Assembly: GCA_023443865.1 (NCBI GenBank)
Contig: JAEZST010000022.1
Span: forward strand, 496,001 to 560,000
Reading direction: 5' to 3'
Source: Spirochaetota bacterium
GTDB taxonomy: Bacteria > Spirochaetota > Spirochaetia > Treponematales > Treponemataceae
Length of the DNA: 64,000 nt
Each line of letters opens with the position of its first letter. Position 1 is the first letter of the stretch. The notes beneath the pieces were generated by a model. It did not search any database. It was not told the origin of the DNA and saw only the letters and a list, made by a program, of their open reading frames with translations. A program made the translations under genes and the position numbers. This document shows, piece after piece, positions 25,414 through 35,296 of this stretch.

Positions 25414-28400
25414 TTAGGGCGCAATTCCCCGAAGGGCATCCAGCTTGTACTCAAGGTAGAACCGGGAATTCTCGAGGGGCAGCCATTCCCGGGCACCGGT
25501 GAACCGTGTCACGAGCCCCGCGGCGAGTCGGCTCCGTCCCAGATCCATGCCGGCCTCGAGCCCCGCGTAATACCAGGGGTCTACGCGAAGGTTTCCGGGC
25601 AATCCGGTGTCCCGGGTGTTTACGCCCGCCGTATTTTCGCCGAAGGAGACGAGCTTTTCCATGAAGAGGCGGGCGTAACCCCCGTCATTCCCCCGGTACG
25701 ATAGGGACGGTTCCAGGATGAACCTTCCGGGAAACTCCGTATCGAGGGAGAAACCCCGTGCGGTCGCCAGGGTTCCCGGGAGCGGCACCCCCGCGGGGAG
25801 GTCGAACCAGCGACCGCGGAATGCGAACTCACCGAGGATATTTTTCGTGCCCCGCGCGATACGCAATCCGTAAGCGACCGATATTCTCATCTCGCCCCGT
25901 TCCGGGTAGAGCGACGTGTAAAGCTCGGCGTTCCCCTCGGCGGCGAGGGCTCCCTCGGCGGCTTCAGGGTCCTCCCGGCGGAGCCCAAAGTCGATTCCCG
26001 TAATGAACGTATATCCGGCGGCAAGGGCGGGGCCTTCTTCCGAGGCGGAGAAGGTTTCCTCGGATACCCGAAGTGTCTTTCCCTCAAAGCCGAGGATGAG
26101 CGCGCCGTCCAGGAAATTGTACCCGAAGCGTTCGTCACGAACCGGGAGGGATAGGGAGAGGAGGAGGGTACCGGTCTCGCGGAACAAGCCGTCTGAAAAT
26201 ACGGGGTCGCGCGCGTAACTTCTCGCTCCGAGGGCCAAGAAATCTCCGGCGAGGAGGGGCGTTTGGGCGAGGAAGATGGCGTCGGCCTGAAGCAGCTCGG
26301 GATAAAAGGTTCCGCCGATCAGTACGCTGTTTGCCTGGGCGCCCTTTTGGAGGGAGTAGCCCCCGAATACCGCGCACGCTCCGGCTCCGAAGGACGCCGA
26401 GTCATCGGGCATTTCGATGGCGCCGAAATAGGGTATCCAGGCCTCCAGTCGGGGCACGTTGTAAAAGGCGGTTCCCGCGGGCAATTCCTTGATTGGCTCG
26501 TCTTGTCGGGGACTTTCCTCCCGCCTGAGAATGGCGGGCTCGGTAGATCCGGCGTCACCGACGGTAATCGCCGCCGGCCGGGCGGAGCCCTTCGCTTCCG
26601 GCATGCCTTTCTCGCCGGTCCAAGGAATATAAGCGGGATAATCCGAAAGGTATTCCGCGAGGGTTACCGCTTCCCCGGGCGCGGAAGGCCCCATGAAATC
26701 GGGTACCGCGCCCCAGCTCTCGACCGGTTTCATTTTCAGGACGAAACCGCTTCCGGAGAAGCTGGCGTATATAACGCCGTTTGGACGGAGGTCGGCCCAG
26801 TATGCACCCGCCGGATCGGCGACCACGGGTTTGCCGGCCGTGCCGGCCCACTGCCATACCTCCAGCCGCCCGCGCGCGTTGGAGGCGCATAAAAGCGTGC
26901 CATCGGCGGTCCACGAGGGGTCTGACAGGTCGACGATGGGGCCTTTCGCGTTCGCGATTTCCGCGATTGTGCCGGAGGGGATGGGGTAGGCGAACTCGTA
27001 TTTGGGCATGGGGGCCGTGGCCAGGGCGGCGCGCTTTCCGTCCAAGACCAGAAAGGCGAGGGTCGTTCCGTCTGGAGACAAGGCTGGCTGGGCGAAGCTG
27101 AGCGTATCGGACTCGATGAGCGGCTTGCGGGAACCCGTTTCCAGATCCACCTCGACGATTCGGTATCGCAGCCCAACGGCCTCCAGCGCGACGAGCCTAT
27201 TGCCGGATCGGGAAAGCGAGGGCTGGAAAAGGCTCTTTCCCTCGGTCAGCTTCTTTAGGCCGGCGTTTTGCTTCCACGCCCAAAGGTCGGTGCTTATCCG
27301 GTAGCCGGGTCTCGATTCGCCGCGGTAGGTTTCCATCGCCGCGACGACAAGCCCCGTTCCCGAAGCGGTGAGCGAGCGCTCGTCGGCGAAATCTCCGCCG
27401 AATAGGAAGGTTTCCGCGCCGTCGCGCGGATCGAGCGATACGGCGGCGAGGGATTCCTTTGCCGTCTTTCGCAGGCCGATTATGGCCGTATCCGTAACCA
27501 TCGCCGGCCGGTACCAGGACGTATCGGTCTCGCGCGGCGTTACGATGCGGCCCTCGTCGATGCCACGCTCGCCCGCGTAGCGCTTTGCCAACGCGCGCCT
27601 TACGTCCTGCCAGAGCGTTTCGGGCGTCTCCCCGGTTACGAGCCTCACCGCGTCGTCGAATGATCTCCCGTTTACCCGGTTCCGTTCGATATCCGCCAAG
27701 GCGGCCAGGCCGAACCGGTCGGCGATGGAGCGCATGAGCAGATAGCCGTAGACGTAAATCTGCCGTTCCGGCGGCCTTTCATCCTTCCCGATTTCCTCGT
27801 AGGGAACGATGCTGTTATCCAGGGCGGGCGCCTTGTATTGCAGCTCGAAAAGCGGGCTTCTTCCCCGGCCTCCCGAGGTAAGTTCCGTTTCCAGCACCGT
27901 GGTTAGTCCCTCCATTTCCCAACCCGGGATGGCGGACAGCCTTAACGTATCGATGGCTGGCCCGAAGGGGTTCGGGGAAGAGGAGACGCGCCGGCCGAAA
28001 TCGAAATTCGCGATATGCACGAGCTCGTGGGTGAACACGAGTTTTGGCCAGTCTTCGCGATAACCGAAGTCGGGCGTGGGCGGCGAATTCGTGAAGAACC
28101 ACATGGAACGGGTTAAGGGCTGCGCGAACGCGCCGATGGTATCGGTCCTGCCCGTGATTATGACGTCGGTAAGTTCCTGCGGGGAGTCGTAGGCGGCCGA
28201 AACCGCGTTCCAAATCCCGTCAGCTACCGCGGCGTAGCTCTCGGCCTCGGCGCGGAATGCCTCTTCGTAAATAAACCGGAAGTGGCGGGTCGTGGCCTGC
28301 TTCCAGCCCGAATACGGCGCCTCCGACGGGTTGAACGCCCCCCTGTCCCGGTTATTCGGCGCTTCATCGGCCTTCGAGGCGGATTCGGCGTAGGCAACGG

Positions 28401-28464
28401 GGCCAAGACACGAAAAGATGACCGCGGCGAACGCGGCCGATATAAAATGCACCCAAGCTTTCAT
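25414..28464 (-). CDS. Secreted fusion: zinc-protease-like domain, TolB-type propeller, outer-membrane barrel
   Basis: A 1016-residue exported protein. After a signal peptide (about 1-26) comes a peptidase-MA-like domain with FTHELVHIANFD (HEXXH, His146-His150) and a likely third ligand in PGWEMEGL. Next is a region of about 300-600 with repeating strands of the TolB/WD40-like type (LSPDGTTLAFLVLDG, DPSWTADGTLLCAS). The last 350 residues alternate aromatic and polar residues, as in outer-membrane beta-barrels, and end in YKLDALRGIAP. The predicted topology is a barrel with a periplasmic or surface protease-propeller head. It is the last gene of the dnaE-yggT-recG operon, 19 bases after recG. 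Substrate unknown. Confidence 0.72.
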   Translation of the reverse strand: MKAWVHFISAAFAAVIFSCLGPVAYAESASKADEAPNNRDRGAFNPSEAPYSGWKQATTRHFRFIYEEAFRAEAESYAAVADGIWNAVSAAYDSPQELTDVIITGRTDTIGAFAQPLTRSMWFFTNSPPTPDFGYREDWPKLVFTHELVHIANFDFGRRVSSSPNPFGPAIDTLRLSAIPGWEMEGLTTVLETELTSGGRGRSPLFELQYKAPALDNSIVPYEEIGKDERPPERQIYVYGYLLMRSIADRFGLAALADIERNRVNGRSFDDAVRLVTGETPETLWQDVRRALAKRYAGERGIDEGRIVTPRETDTSWYRPAMVTDTAIIGLRKTAKESLAAVSLDPRDGAETFLFGGDFADERSLTASGTGLVVAAMETYRGESRPGYRISTDLWAWKQNAGLKKLTEGKSLFQPSLSRSGNRLVALEAVGLRYRIVEVDLETGSRKPLIESDTLSFAQPALSPDGTTLAFLVLDGKRAALATAPMPKYEFAYPIPSGTIAEIANAKGPIVDLSDPSWTADGTLLCASNARGRLEVWQWAGTAGKPVVADPAGAYWADLRPNGVIYASFSGSGFVLKMKPVESWGAVPDFMGPSAPGEAVTLAEYLSDYPAYIPWTGEKGMPEAKGSARPAAITVGDAGSTEPAILRREESPRQDEPIKELPAGTAFYNVPRLEAWIPYFGAIEMPDDSASFGAGACAVFGGYSLQKGAQANSVLIGGTFYPELLQADAIFLAQTPLLAGDFLALGARSYARDPVFSDGLFRETGTLLLSLSLPVRDERFGYNFLDGALILGFEGKTLRVSEETFSASEEGPALAAGYTFITGIDFGLRREDPEAAEGALAAEGNAELYTSLYPERGEMRISVAYGLRIARGTKNILGEFAFRGRWFDLPAGVPLPGTLATARGFSLDTEFPGRFILEPSLSYRGNDGGYARLFMEKLVSFGENTAGVNTRDTGLPGNLRVDPWYYAGLEAGMDLGRSRLAAGLVTRFTGAREWLPLENSRFYLEYKLDALRGIAP

Positions 28465-28483
28465 GGGTCAATAGTAGCACGAA

Positions 28484-30535
28484 TCAGGCCATTTCTTCGA
28501 GCAGATACGAGAAGGCCGAGTCGCGCGCTTCCTCGAGGATATCCCGGTCACGAACCGGATCGGCGAGATTGAACGCGAGATAGCCCGATTGCCTTATGCC
28601 CGCGATGTCGCCGGGTCCGCGGATTTTCAGGTCTTCCTCGGCGATGGCGAAGCCGTCGGTCGTTTCGTGCATGGCCTTGAGGCGGGCCTTGCCGTCCTCG
28701 GTCAGGTTTTGGGCGTATACCAAAAAGCAATATGACTGCAGGTTCCCCCGCCCGACCCGGCCCCGCAACTGGTGGAGGGCCGAGAGCCCGAAACGTTCCG
28801 CGTGCTCGATGACCATGCACGTCGCGTTGGCGACGTCTACGCCCACTTCCACGACGCTGGTGGCCACGAGAATCCCGACTTCGCCGGACCTGAACCGGCC
28901 CATGATGGATCGCTGTTCCTCCTCGTCCACCTTTGAGTGGATAAGGGCGCAGTTAATGCCGGGAAAAACGCGGTCACGCAAGTGCTCATACATGGTCGTC
29001 GCGGATTTTAGGGAGAGAACCTCGGATTCCTCGATTAACGGATACACGAAATAGGCCTGGTGGCCCGCGGCCAATTCCCTGCCCACGAAGCCGTAAAGGT
29101 TTTGCTCGTTGCCGTGACGGGTCAGGTGGGTAATGACGGGCTTTCGTCCCGCGGGCATGGTCCGGATCACCGAAACGTCCAGGTCGCCGAAGACCGAGAG
29201 GGCGAGGGTTCTGGGGATCGGGGTCGCGCTCATCATGAGCAGGTGGGGCGGCGTTTTGCCCGGATTGCTCTCCATGCCCTTTTCGATGATGGCCGAGCGC
29301 TGCAGAACCCCGAAGCGGTGCTGCTCGTCGATCATGGCGAACCGAAGGTTTTTATAGGCGACTCCGCGCGAAAAGAGCGCATGGGTGCCGATTACGATAT
29401 CGATCCCCCCGGATTCCAGTTCCGCGAGGAGGCGGGAGCGTCCCGCCGCCTTGAGGTTACCGGTTAAAAAGGCGAGACGAACCCCGAGGGGCTCCAGCAT
29501 TTTCGAGGCGTTTTCGGCATGCTGCCTCGCCAGGAGCTCCGTCGGGGCGAGTAGGGCTACCTGACCCTTTTGCTCCACCACGGCAAGGGCGGCAAGGAAG
29601 CTTACCAGGGTTTTTCCCGAGCCCACGTCGCCCTGGAGGAGCCGCGCCATGGGAAGGGGCGAGGCGATATCCGCGTTCATTTCCGCGAGGGACGTTTTTT
29701 GGTCCGCGGTAAGATCGAAGGGGAGGCGGTCGATCAGCGCCTTTTGGAGGGGCGTCGGGCGAAACGCGGGCAAACCCGCCGCGTCGGAATCGGCTTCGGT
29801 ACCGCTCCCTCCCGGCTGCAATCCCGGGAGCCGCCCGCGGCGTTCTATGGACCTGCGCCCGATGGCAAGCTCAAAGATCCAAAACTCCTCGAAGATCAGC
29901 GCGGACCGGGCGCGATCCGCGTCTTGCAGGGAAGCGGGGGCGTGCATCAGGGCGAGAATCTCGGCCTTTGAGGGCAGTCCCTTGCCCGTTCGTACCGCCT
30001 CGGGCAATTCCGAGTCAAGGCCTTTGCCGTATTCGGCGAGGGCTCGGCCGATGAGTTTCCGTACCGTCGCCTGGCTGAGGCCCGCGGTCAGGGAATATAC
30101 CGGGAGCACCTTTGCTTCCGCCCGATCTTCCTCCTCGATTTCGAACGCGCTCGATTGTATTCCCCCGTATTTCCACTGGAAGGAACCGTGCACGGCAACC
30201 GGCGTACCCACGGGAAACTGGCGCTCGAGGAAGGGGCGATTGAAGCAGGCCAGTTCGGCGAGGGTTCCCTCGGCGTCCTGGATGACGATTTTTAGGGTTT
30301 TCATGCGCCCGAAGCCGAACCAGTCATGGGCGATTACCGTGGCGCGGACGGTGAATTTCGGCACGGTATGAAAGGCCGAAAGGGGGAGGGTGACGGTACG
30401 GTCGTCCCAGTCACGGGGCCAAAAGGTAAGTAACTCACCGACGGTGGTAACCCCGAGACGGGCCAACTGTTCCTGCGTCGCCGGTCCCGCGCCCTTGAGT
30501 CGGGAAACCGGAACCTGAATTTCACCGACGAACAC
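28484..30535 (-). CDS. recG: ATP-dependent DNA helicase RecG
   Basis: A 683-residue branch-migration helicase that reverses stalled replication forks. The N-terminal wedge/OB domain (about 1-180) is followed by helicase motifs I (GDVGSGKT), II (DEQHRFG), III (MSATPIPRTL), and VI (LHQLRGRVGRGNLQSYCFL); the end FAIAEEDLKIRGPGDIAGIR is typical. The start is usual. The gene lies ten bases after yggT in the dnaE operon, so replication and fork-repair genes are made together. Confidence 0.97.
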   Translation of the reverse strand: MFVGEIQVPVSRLKGAGPATQEQLARLGVTTVGELLTFWPRDWDDRTVTLPLSAFHTVPKFTVRATVIAHDWFGFGRMKTLKIVIQDAEGTLAELACFNRPFLERQFPVGTPVAVHGSFQWKYGGIQSSAFEIEEEDRAEAKVLPVYSLTAGLSQATVRKLIGRALAEYGKGLDSELPEAVRTGKGLPSKAEILALMHAPASLQDADRARSALIFEEFWIFELAIGRRSIERRGRLPGLQPGGSGTEADSDAAGLPAFRPTPLQKALIDRLPFDLTADQKTSLAEMNADIASPLPMARLLQGDVGSGKTLVSFLAALAVVEQKGQVALLAPTELLARQHAENASKMLEPLGVRLAFLTGNLKAAGRSRLLAELESGGIDIVIGTHALFSRGVAYKNLRFAMIDEQHRFGVLQRSAIIEKGMESNPGKTPPHLLMMSATPIPRTLALSVFGDLDVSVIRTMPAGRKPVITHLTRHGNEQNLYGFVGRELAAGHQAYFVYPLIEESEVLSLKSATTMYEHLRDRVFPGINCALIHSKVDEEEQRSIMGRFRSGEVGILVATSVVEVGVDVANATCMVIEHAERFGLSALHQLRGRVGRGNLQSYCFLVYAQNLTEDGKARLKAMHETTDGFAIAEEDLKIRGPGDIAGIRQSGYLAFNLADPVRDRDILEEARDSAFSYLLEEMA

Positions 30536-30544
30536 GGGGCGCTA

Positions 30545-31135
30545 TCAGACGGGGAGGTTGGCGAGCACGCGCCCGACGAAGGACACCGCGTAGGACAACA
30601 GGACGCGGCCGGCAATGGTCGCGACGAGGGTAATAATGAGGGAGGTTCGGTAGGGCATGGAACGTCCCCGGTTCAGCGCGCCGGTGACCCAGGCGATGGG
30701 CGGGTTGAGAAAGCGGTCCATCATAGACCAGAAGGGCGAATAGCCGTGCCGGTTCACCAAGTCGTAGATAAGTCGGATCGCGAGGAACAGTATGAGAATA
30801 TTGAAGAAAAAAGAGAAAAAGGACCACAGCACCTGGAGAATCCCGTAGAGCACGACGCCGAGGGAAAAGCGACCGGTAGCGCCGATGGTCGTGAAGGTCA
30901 TGGAGGCGACGGAGAGGGCGCCCAGGGCGAGGATGGGCGAGAAATCCACGGCGCCGACCCGGGTAAAGCGGAATCGGCGGAACCAATTGAGGTAGGGATC
31001 GCAAAGGCCGGCGATAAAGCGGCCCGGGGCGCTGTATTCAAAGTCGGGGACCCAGGACATAAGCACCCGGGCCAAACAGACCAGGGAGTACAGATTGATC
31101 AGGGTGCTGATCGCGGAAAAAAAAGACTGTAACAT
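30545..31135 (-). CDS. YggT-family membrane protein
   Basis: A 196-residue protein with two YggT repeats, each having two hydrophobic segments around a conserved loop: LVCLARVLMSWVPDFEYS and PYLNWFRRFRFTRVGAVDFS in the first, LIYDLVNRHGYSPFWSMMDR and FLNPPIAWVTGALN in the second. YggT proteins are integral membrane proteins tied to cell division or osmotic and ion homeostasis; their activity is not known. It sits 21 bases downstream of dnaE. Confidence 0.8.
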   Translation of the reverse strand: MLQSFFSAISTLINLYSLVCLARVLMSWVPDFEYSAPGRFIAGLCDPYLNWFRRFRFTRVGAVDFSPILALGALSVASMTFTTIGATGRFSLGVVLYGILQVLWSFFSFFFNILILFLAIRLIYDLVNRHGYSPFWSMMDRFLNPPIAWVTGALNRGRSMPYRTSLIITLVATIAGRVLLSYAVSFVGRVLANLPV

Positions 31136-31156
31136 CGGATTATCCCCTTGTATCGC

Positions 31157-34100
31157 TTATTCTTTCCAGGCATGAAGCACGCCGGGCATTGCCGCCACGT
31201 CTTCCATGAAGCTATCGCTCGCCGATACCTGGATTTGGTTGGCAGCCTTGATCACGTACGCGCGATTGGAGGCTTCCACGTGTAAATATACTGAACAACC
31301 GCCGGAGCATTCAAATAAAAAGTCGCGCAGGGGCGTCAATCTCGATTCGTTGGCGTATTCCGGGTCGAGTTTCAGGTGCACTTCCCTGATCGACTTAGCC
31401 TGCAGCTCGTCGGGACTCACGAGGCTTTCGACGAGGAAACTCGGGTTTTCCCGGCTCGTGTCCACCTTGCCCACGATGCCCCACACCGTATCCGGGAGCG
31501 CCCGGTCGCGGACCTTCTCCCAGGTGTTCGGGAAGAAAGTGAGGTCGACGGTACCGTTGAAGTCCTCGAAGGTGCCGAAGGCCATCCACTTGCCGCTCTT
31601 GGTCTGGTAGGGCCGGGTCGTGCGGATCATGCCGACCACCGTATACAGCTTGTCCTTTTGGGCGCGGTCCGGGTAGCGAAGGTCGAAGGTAGAGGCCCGA
31701 TCGAAGGCCTTGCGGTACGCGTCCAGGGGGTGCCCGGAAATATAAAAGCCGATGAGCTCCTTCTCTATCCGGAGTTTTTCCGCCTGGGGCCAGTCGTCAA
31801 GCTCGTCCCATTTGAATTCCGCGAATTCCTGCACGCCTGAATCCTCGAAAAGGCTCACCTGGCCGAACCGGGTCGCGTCTTTTTTGTGGGACGCGTATTC
31901 CATGGCCCGCTCCAGGTTCGCGATCAGCGTGGACCGGTGCCGGCCCAGGCAATCGAAGCTTCCCGTCTGGATGAGCACCTCGAGGGCGCGTTTGTTGACC
32001 GTGCGGAGGTCTACCCGTTCCAGGAAATCCATGAAATCCGCGTAAGGCCCGTTTTTTTCACGCTCCGCGGCGATCATCTCCGCGGCCTGCTCTCCGAGCC
32101 CCTTGATGCCCAGGAGGCCGTAGACGATATGTCCGTCCACTACGGAGAAGTAGGGTTCAGATCGGTTCACGTCCGGGGGATCGATGGGAATGCCCATCTT
32201 GCGTCCCTCGGCGATATATTCGGGAAGCTTGTCCGTGGAGGCTATTTCGTTCGTGAGGTTGGCCGCGATGAATTCCGCGGGGAAGTTCGCCTTGAGGTAG
32301 GCCGTACGGTAGGCCACTACCGAGTAGGCGGCGGCGTGGCTTTTGTTAAAGCCGTAGCCCGCGAAGGGTATCAATATCTCGAAAATGCGGTCCGCGTCCT
32401 CGGCCTTGAAGCCGTTTTTGACCGCGCCCTCGATGAAGGAGACCTTCTCCTTCTGCATTACCTCGACCTTCTTTTTTCCCATGGCACGGCGCAGGAGGTC
32501 GGCCTGTCCCAGCGAGTAGCCCGCGATTCGCTGGGCCACCTGCATGACCTGTTCCTGGTACACGATAACGCCGTAGGTCTCCTCGAGGATATCCTTGAGG
32601 CAGGGATCGGGATACTCGATCTTCGACGGGTCGAATTTCGACTCGATGAACTGGTCGATATAGGCCATCGGTCCGGGGCGGTAGAGGGCGTTCAAGGCGA
32701 TCAGGTCTTCCATCTTGTCGGGTTTTGCCCGCTTGAGAATGTTCTGCATGCCCTGGCTTTCGAACTGGAATACCGCGGCGCTTTTACCCTCGCCGAGCAT
32801 CTTATAGGTTGCCGGATCGGTATCGCTTACGTTGTCGCAGGAAAAATTCGCGTATTCGCCGCCCCGCTTGTGGATGAGTTCCTCGGTATGGGTGATGAGG
32901 GTGAGCGTCTTGAGGCCGAGGAAGTCCATCTTGACCAGGCCGCAGTCCTCGATCAGGTCCATGGTGAACTGGGTAGCCACCTTGCCGGTTTTGGAATCCT
33001 TGTACAGCGGAACGTAATCGGTGAGCTTGGTTTTCCCGATGACGATGCCCGCCGCGTGGAGGCTGGTATTCCGGTTCGCGCCCTCGAGGGCGGTAGCCAT
33101 CTCGAAAAGCTCGGAGAAACGGGGATCGTCCTTCAGGGGCGCGAGCTGACCGGAGCCCTGGATTTTCTCGTTTACCTCGAAGGCGTCCTTCATGTGGGTC
33201 TTCGGGTTGTCCGGAACGAGCTTGGTGATCATGTTTACGTCGGATAGCGGAATCTCGATCACCCGCGCCACGTCCTTAATGGCCGCCTTGGGCTTTAGGG
33301 TACCGAAGGTAATGATCTGGCCGACGCGGTCGTCGCCGTATTTCTGGCGCACGTACTCGATGACTTCCTGGCGGCGCTCGAAGCAGAAGTCCACGTCGAA
33401 GTCCGGCATGGAGATGCGTTCGGGGTTCAGGAATCGCTCGAATAGGAGTTTATAGCGCAGGGGATCGATATCGGTGATCGTCATGGCGTAGGCGACGATG
33501 GAACCCGCTCCGGACCCGCGGCCGGGGCCGACGGGGATGGCATGCTGCTTCGCCCAATTGATAAAGTCCCATACGATAAGGAAGTATCCCACGAAACCCA
33601 TTTTGACGATAACGCCCAGCTCGTAGTCGGCGCGCTCGCGTATTTCCTCGGTAATCTCGCTATAGCGTTTCGATAGGCCCTCGTAGACCAGGTGCCTGAT
33701 ATATTCGTTTTCGTCGGCGAATTCGGCCGGGATATCGAAGTCCGGGAGGAGGGGCCCGGGGGTCGGGATTTTCACGTCGCACAGGTCGGCGATGCGCACG
33801 GTATTCGAGAGCATTTCGGGGTACTCGGGGAAAAGCGAGGCCATTTCCTCGGCGTCTTTCAGGTAGAACTCGGACCCCTCGAATTTCATGCGGCCGCTCT
33901 CGTTACGAGTCCTCTTGGTGCCGATGCACAGGAGGATATCCTGGGCGATGTAATCCTTTTTCTCGGAATAGTGGGCGTCGTTGGTAACGACCATGGGAAT
34001 GCCGAGTCGGCGGGCCAATGCGATCAGTTTCGGCGCGACCTCGCGCTGCTCGCGGATGCCGTGGTCCTGTAGCTCTATATAGTAGCTATCGTCGCCGAAG

Positions 34101-34597
34101 ATATCCCGGTAGCGGCGCGCGTGGGCTTCCGCCTCGGCGTACTTCCCCTCCTGGAGGAGGGAGGGAAGCTGTCCCGCCAGGCAGGCCGAAAGGCAGACGA
34201 GGCCGCCCGAGTACTCGCGAATAAGTTCCTCGTCGATTCGGGGCTTGTAGTACATGCCTTCGGTAAAGCTCCGCGAAGTGAGGACCATGAGATTGCGGTA
34301 CCCTTCCTCGTTTTTCGCGATGAGGATGAGGTGGTAGTACTTGGTGTTGTGCTCGGAACCGCCCCGTTCCGTTCTTGAGCCCGGGGCCACGTAGAATTCG
34401 CAGCCGATCAGGGGCTTCATGCCCTGGTCCAGGCATTCCCGATAGAACCGGAGGGCGCCGAACATGTTTCCGTGGTCGGTTATCGCGATGGCCTTATGCC
34501 CGAGGGCCTTTGCCCGGGCGATCATTTTTTTATAGGGAGAAGCCCCGTCTAGGAGCGAGAAATCGGTATGGACGTGAAGATGGACGAAATCCTGCAT
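31157..34597 (-). CDS. dnaE: DNA polymerase III alpha subunit
   Basis: A 1146-residue replicative polymerase. The N-terminal PHP domain keeps its metal ligands (HLHVHTDFSLLDG, ITDHGNMFGA, TNDAHY), the catalytic palm has GPGRGSGAGSIVAYAM and MPDFDVDF with the paired Asp, then come the fingers (QEQVMQVAQRIAGYS), a helix-hairpin-helix region and an OB fold (GTFEDFNGTVDLTFFPNTW). Length agrees with DnaE of other bacteria. The start has no ribosome site, and a TAGAAT -10 element places transcription start on the ATG itself, which suggests a leaderless message. First gene of the dnaE-yggT-recG-protease operon. Confidence 0.97.
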   Translation of the reverse strand: MQDFVHLHVHTDFSLLDGASPYKKMIARAKALGHKAIAITDHGNMFGALRFYRECLDQGMKPLIGCEFYVAPGSRTERGGSEHNTKYYHLILIAKNEEGYRNLMVLTSRSFTEGMYYKPRIDEELIREYSGGLVCLSACLAGQLPSLLQEGKYAEAEAHARRYRDIFGDDSYYIELQDHGIREQREVAPKLIALARRLGIPMVVTNDAHYSEKKDYIAQDILLCIGTKRTRNESGRMKFEGSEFYLKDAEEMASLFPEYPEMLSNTVRIADLCDVKIPTPGPLLPDFDIPAEFADENEYIRHLVYEGLSKRYSEITEEIRERADYELGVIVKMGFVGYFLIVWDFINWAKQHAIPVGPGRGSGAGSIVAYAMTITDIDPLRYKLLFERFLNPERISMPDFDVDFCFERRQEVIEYVRQKYGDDRVGQIITFGTLKPKAAIKDVARVIEIPLSDVNMITKLVPDNPKTHMKDAFEVNEKIQGSGQLAPLKDDPRFSELFEMATALEGANRNTSLHAAGIVIGKTKLTDYVPLYKDSKTGKVATQFTMDLIEDCGLVKMDFLGLKTLTLITHTEELIHKRGGEYANFSCDNVSDTDPATYKMLGEGKSAAVFQFESQGMQNILKRAKPDKMEDLIALNALYRPGPMAYIDQFIESKFDPSKIEYPDPCLKDILEETYGVIVYQEQVMQVAQRIAGYSLGQADLLRRAMGKKKVEVMQKEKVSFIEGAVKNGFKAEDADRIFEILIPFAGYGFNKSHAAAYSVVAYRTAYLKANFPAEFIAANLTNEIASTDKLPEYIAEGRKMGIPIDPPDVNRSEPYFSVVDGHIVYGLLGIKGLGEQAAEMIAAEREKNGPYADFMDFLERVDLRTVNKRALEVLIQTGSFDCLGRHRSTLIANLERAMEYASHKKDATRFGQVSLFEDSGVQEFAEFKWDELDDWPQAEKLRIEKELIGFYISGHPLDAYRKAFDRASTFDLRYPDRAQKDKLYTVVGMIRTTRPYQTKSGKWMAFGTFEDFNGTVDLTFFPNTWEKVRDRALPDTVWGIVGKVDTSRENPSFLVESLVSPDELQAKSIREVHLKLDPEYANESRLTPLRDFLFECSGGCSVYLHVEASNRAYVIKAANQIQVSASDSFMEDVAAMPGVLHAWKE

Positions 34598-34603
34598 GGC
34601 TTT

Positions 34604-34609
34604 ATTCTA
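34604..34609 (-). promoter_or_regulatory. -10 element of dnaE, leaderless arrangement
   Basis: TAGAAT on the minus strand, six bases before the ATG; transcription seven bases downstream would begin at the A of the start codon. The -35 is weak (AAGACC at 18 bases). Confidence 0.5.
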
Positions 34610-34631
34610 TCACGAATGACCCGTTTTGGTC

Positions 34632-34665
34632 TTGAGCGTGAGGGGCGGGATCGATAAAGTTATCG
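34632..34665 (+). promoter_or_regulatory. ybaK promoter with palindrome over the -10
   Basis: TTGAGC (34632-34637), 17-base spacer, TAAAGT (34655-34660). The palindrome CGATAA-AG-TTATCG (34652-34665) covers the -10 and could be an operator. Confidence 0.4.
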
Positions 34666-34688
34666 CCAGGGGAGGACTCGAAACGACT

Positions 34689-35177
34689 ATGGCAGGGATA
34701 AAAAAAACGAACGCGATGAGAATTCTTGAAACCGCCGGGATACCCTATCGGGCCGTCGAATACGCCGTCGATCCCGATAATTTGGACGCCATGACGGCCT
34801 CCGAAAAGGCCGGCTTAGATCCGGATACGGTATTCAAGACCATCGTCATGCGTACCGAATCCAATGAAATCTGCGTGTGCTGCGTGCCCGCGCCCCGGGA
34901 AGTAAACCTTAAAAAGGCCCGCATCGCCCTGGGCGCGAAAGAGATTCTTCCGGTAAGAGAAACCGAGTTGCTGGTCTTGACCGGCTACATTCGCGGCGGC
35001 TGTTCTCCCCTGGGCATGAAACGGCCCTATCGTACCCTTATCGACGAAACCGCGGTTTTATACGAGGCTATATCGGTGAGCGGCGGCGTTCGCGGGGTTC
35101 AATTATTGCTTTCCCCTCAGGATCTTGCCCGGGCGTCAGGCGCCTCGTTTTCGGATATCGCGACCGAAGACCGATAA
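34689..35177 (+). CDS. ybaK: YbaK/EbsC-family Cys-tRNA(Pro)/aminoacyl-tRNA deacylase
   Basis: A 162-residue stand-alone editing domain that removes mischarged amino acids, usually Cys, from tRNA-Pro. Family signatures are TNAMRILETAGIPY, the catalytic Lys in DTVFKTIVMR, and GYIRGGCSPLGMKRPYRTLI. The start at 34689 (MAGIKKTNAMRI) was chosen over an in-frame ATG 63 bases upstream because AGGGGAGG precedes it and the extra residues are not family-like. It is divergent from dnaE. Confidence 0.9.
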   Translation: MAGIKKTNAMRILETAGIPYRAVEYAVDPDNLDAMTASEKAGLDPDTVFKTIVMRTESNEICVCCVPAPREVNLKKARIALGAKEILPVRETELLVLTGYIRGGCSPLGMKRPYRTLIDETAVLYEAISVSGGVRGVQLLLSPQDLARASGASFSDIATEDR

Positions 35178-35211
35178 AAAAGCCATTGTAATCCTTAAGA
35201 AACATTTCGCA

Positions 35212-35264
35212 TATAATGTAGGTATTTCGCGGTAATTGACAAAACAATGAAAGAGGCGCATGAT
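35212..35264 (+). promoter_or_regulatory. Possible promoters of the SulP-ABC operon
   Basis: A TATAAT at 35212-35217 without a good -35, and TTGACA (35236-35241), 17-base spacer, CATGAT (35259-35264). AAGGAG at 35279-35284 is the ribosome site. Which promoter is used cannot be told. Confidence 0.4.
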
Positions 35265-35296
35265 TTTTTCCGGTTAATAAGGAGTTACCGTTCCTC

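Noticed and set aside
31886..33247. Plus-strand reading frame of about 450 codons inside dnaE
   Set aside because: Antisense shadow of a conserved polymerase gene; no ribosome site and no recognisable domain.
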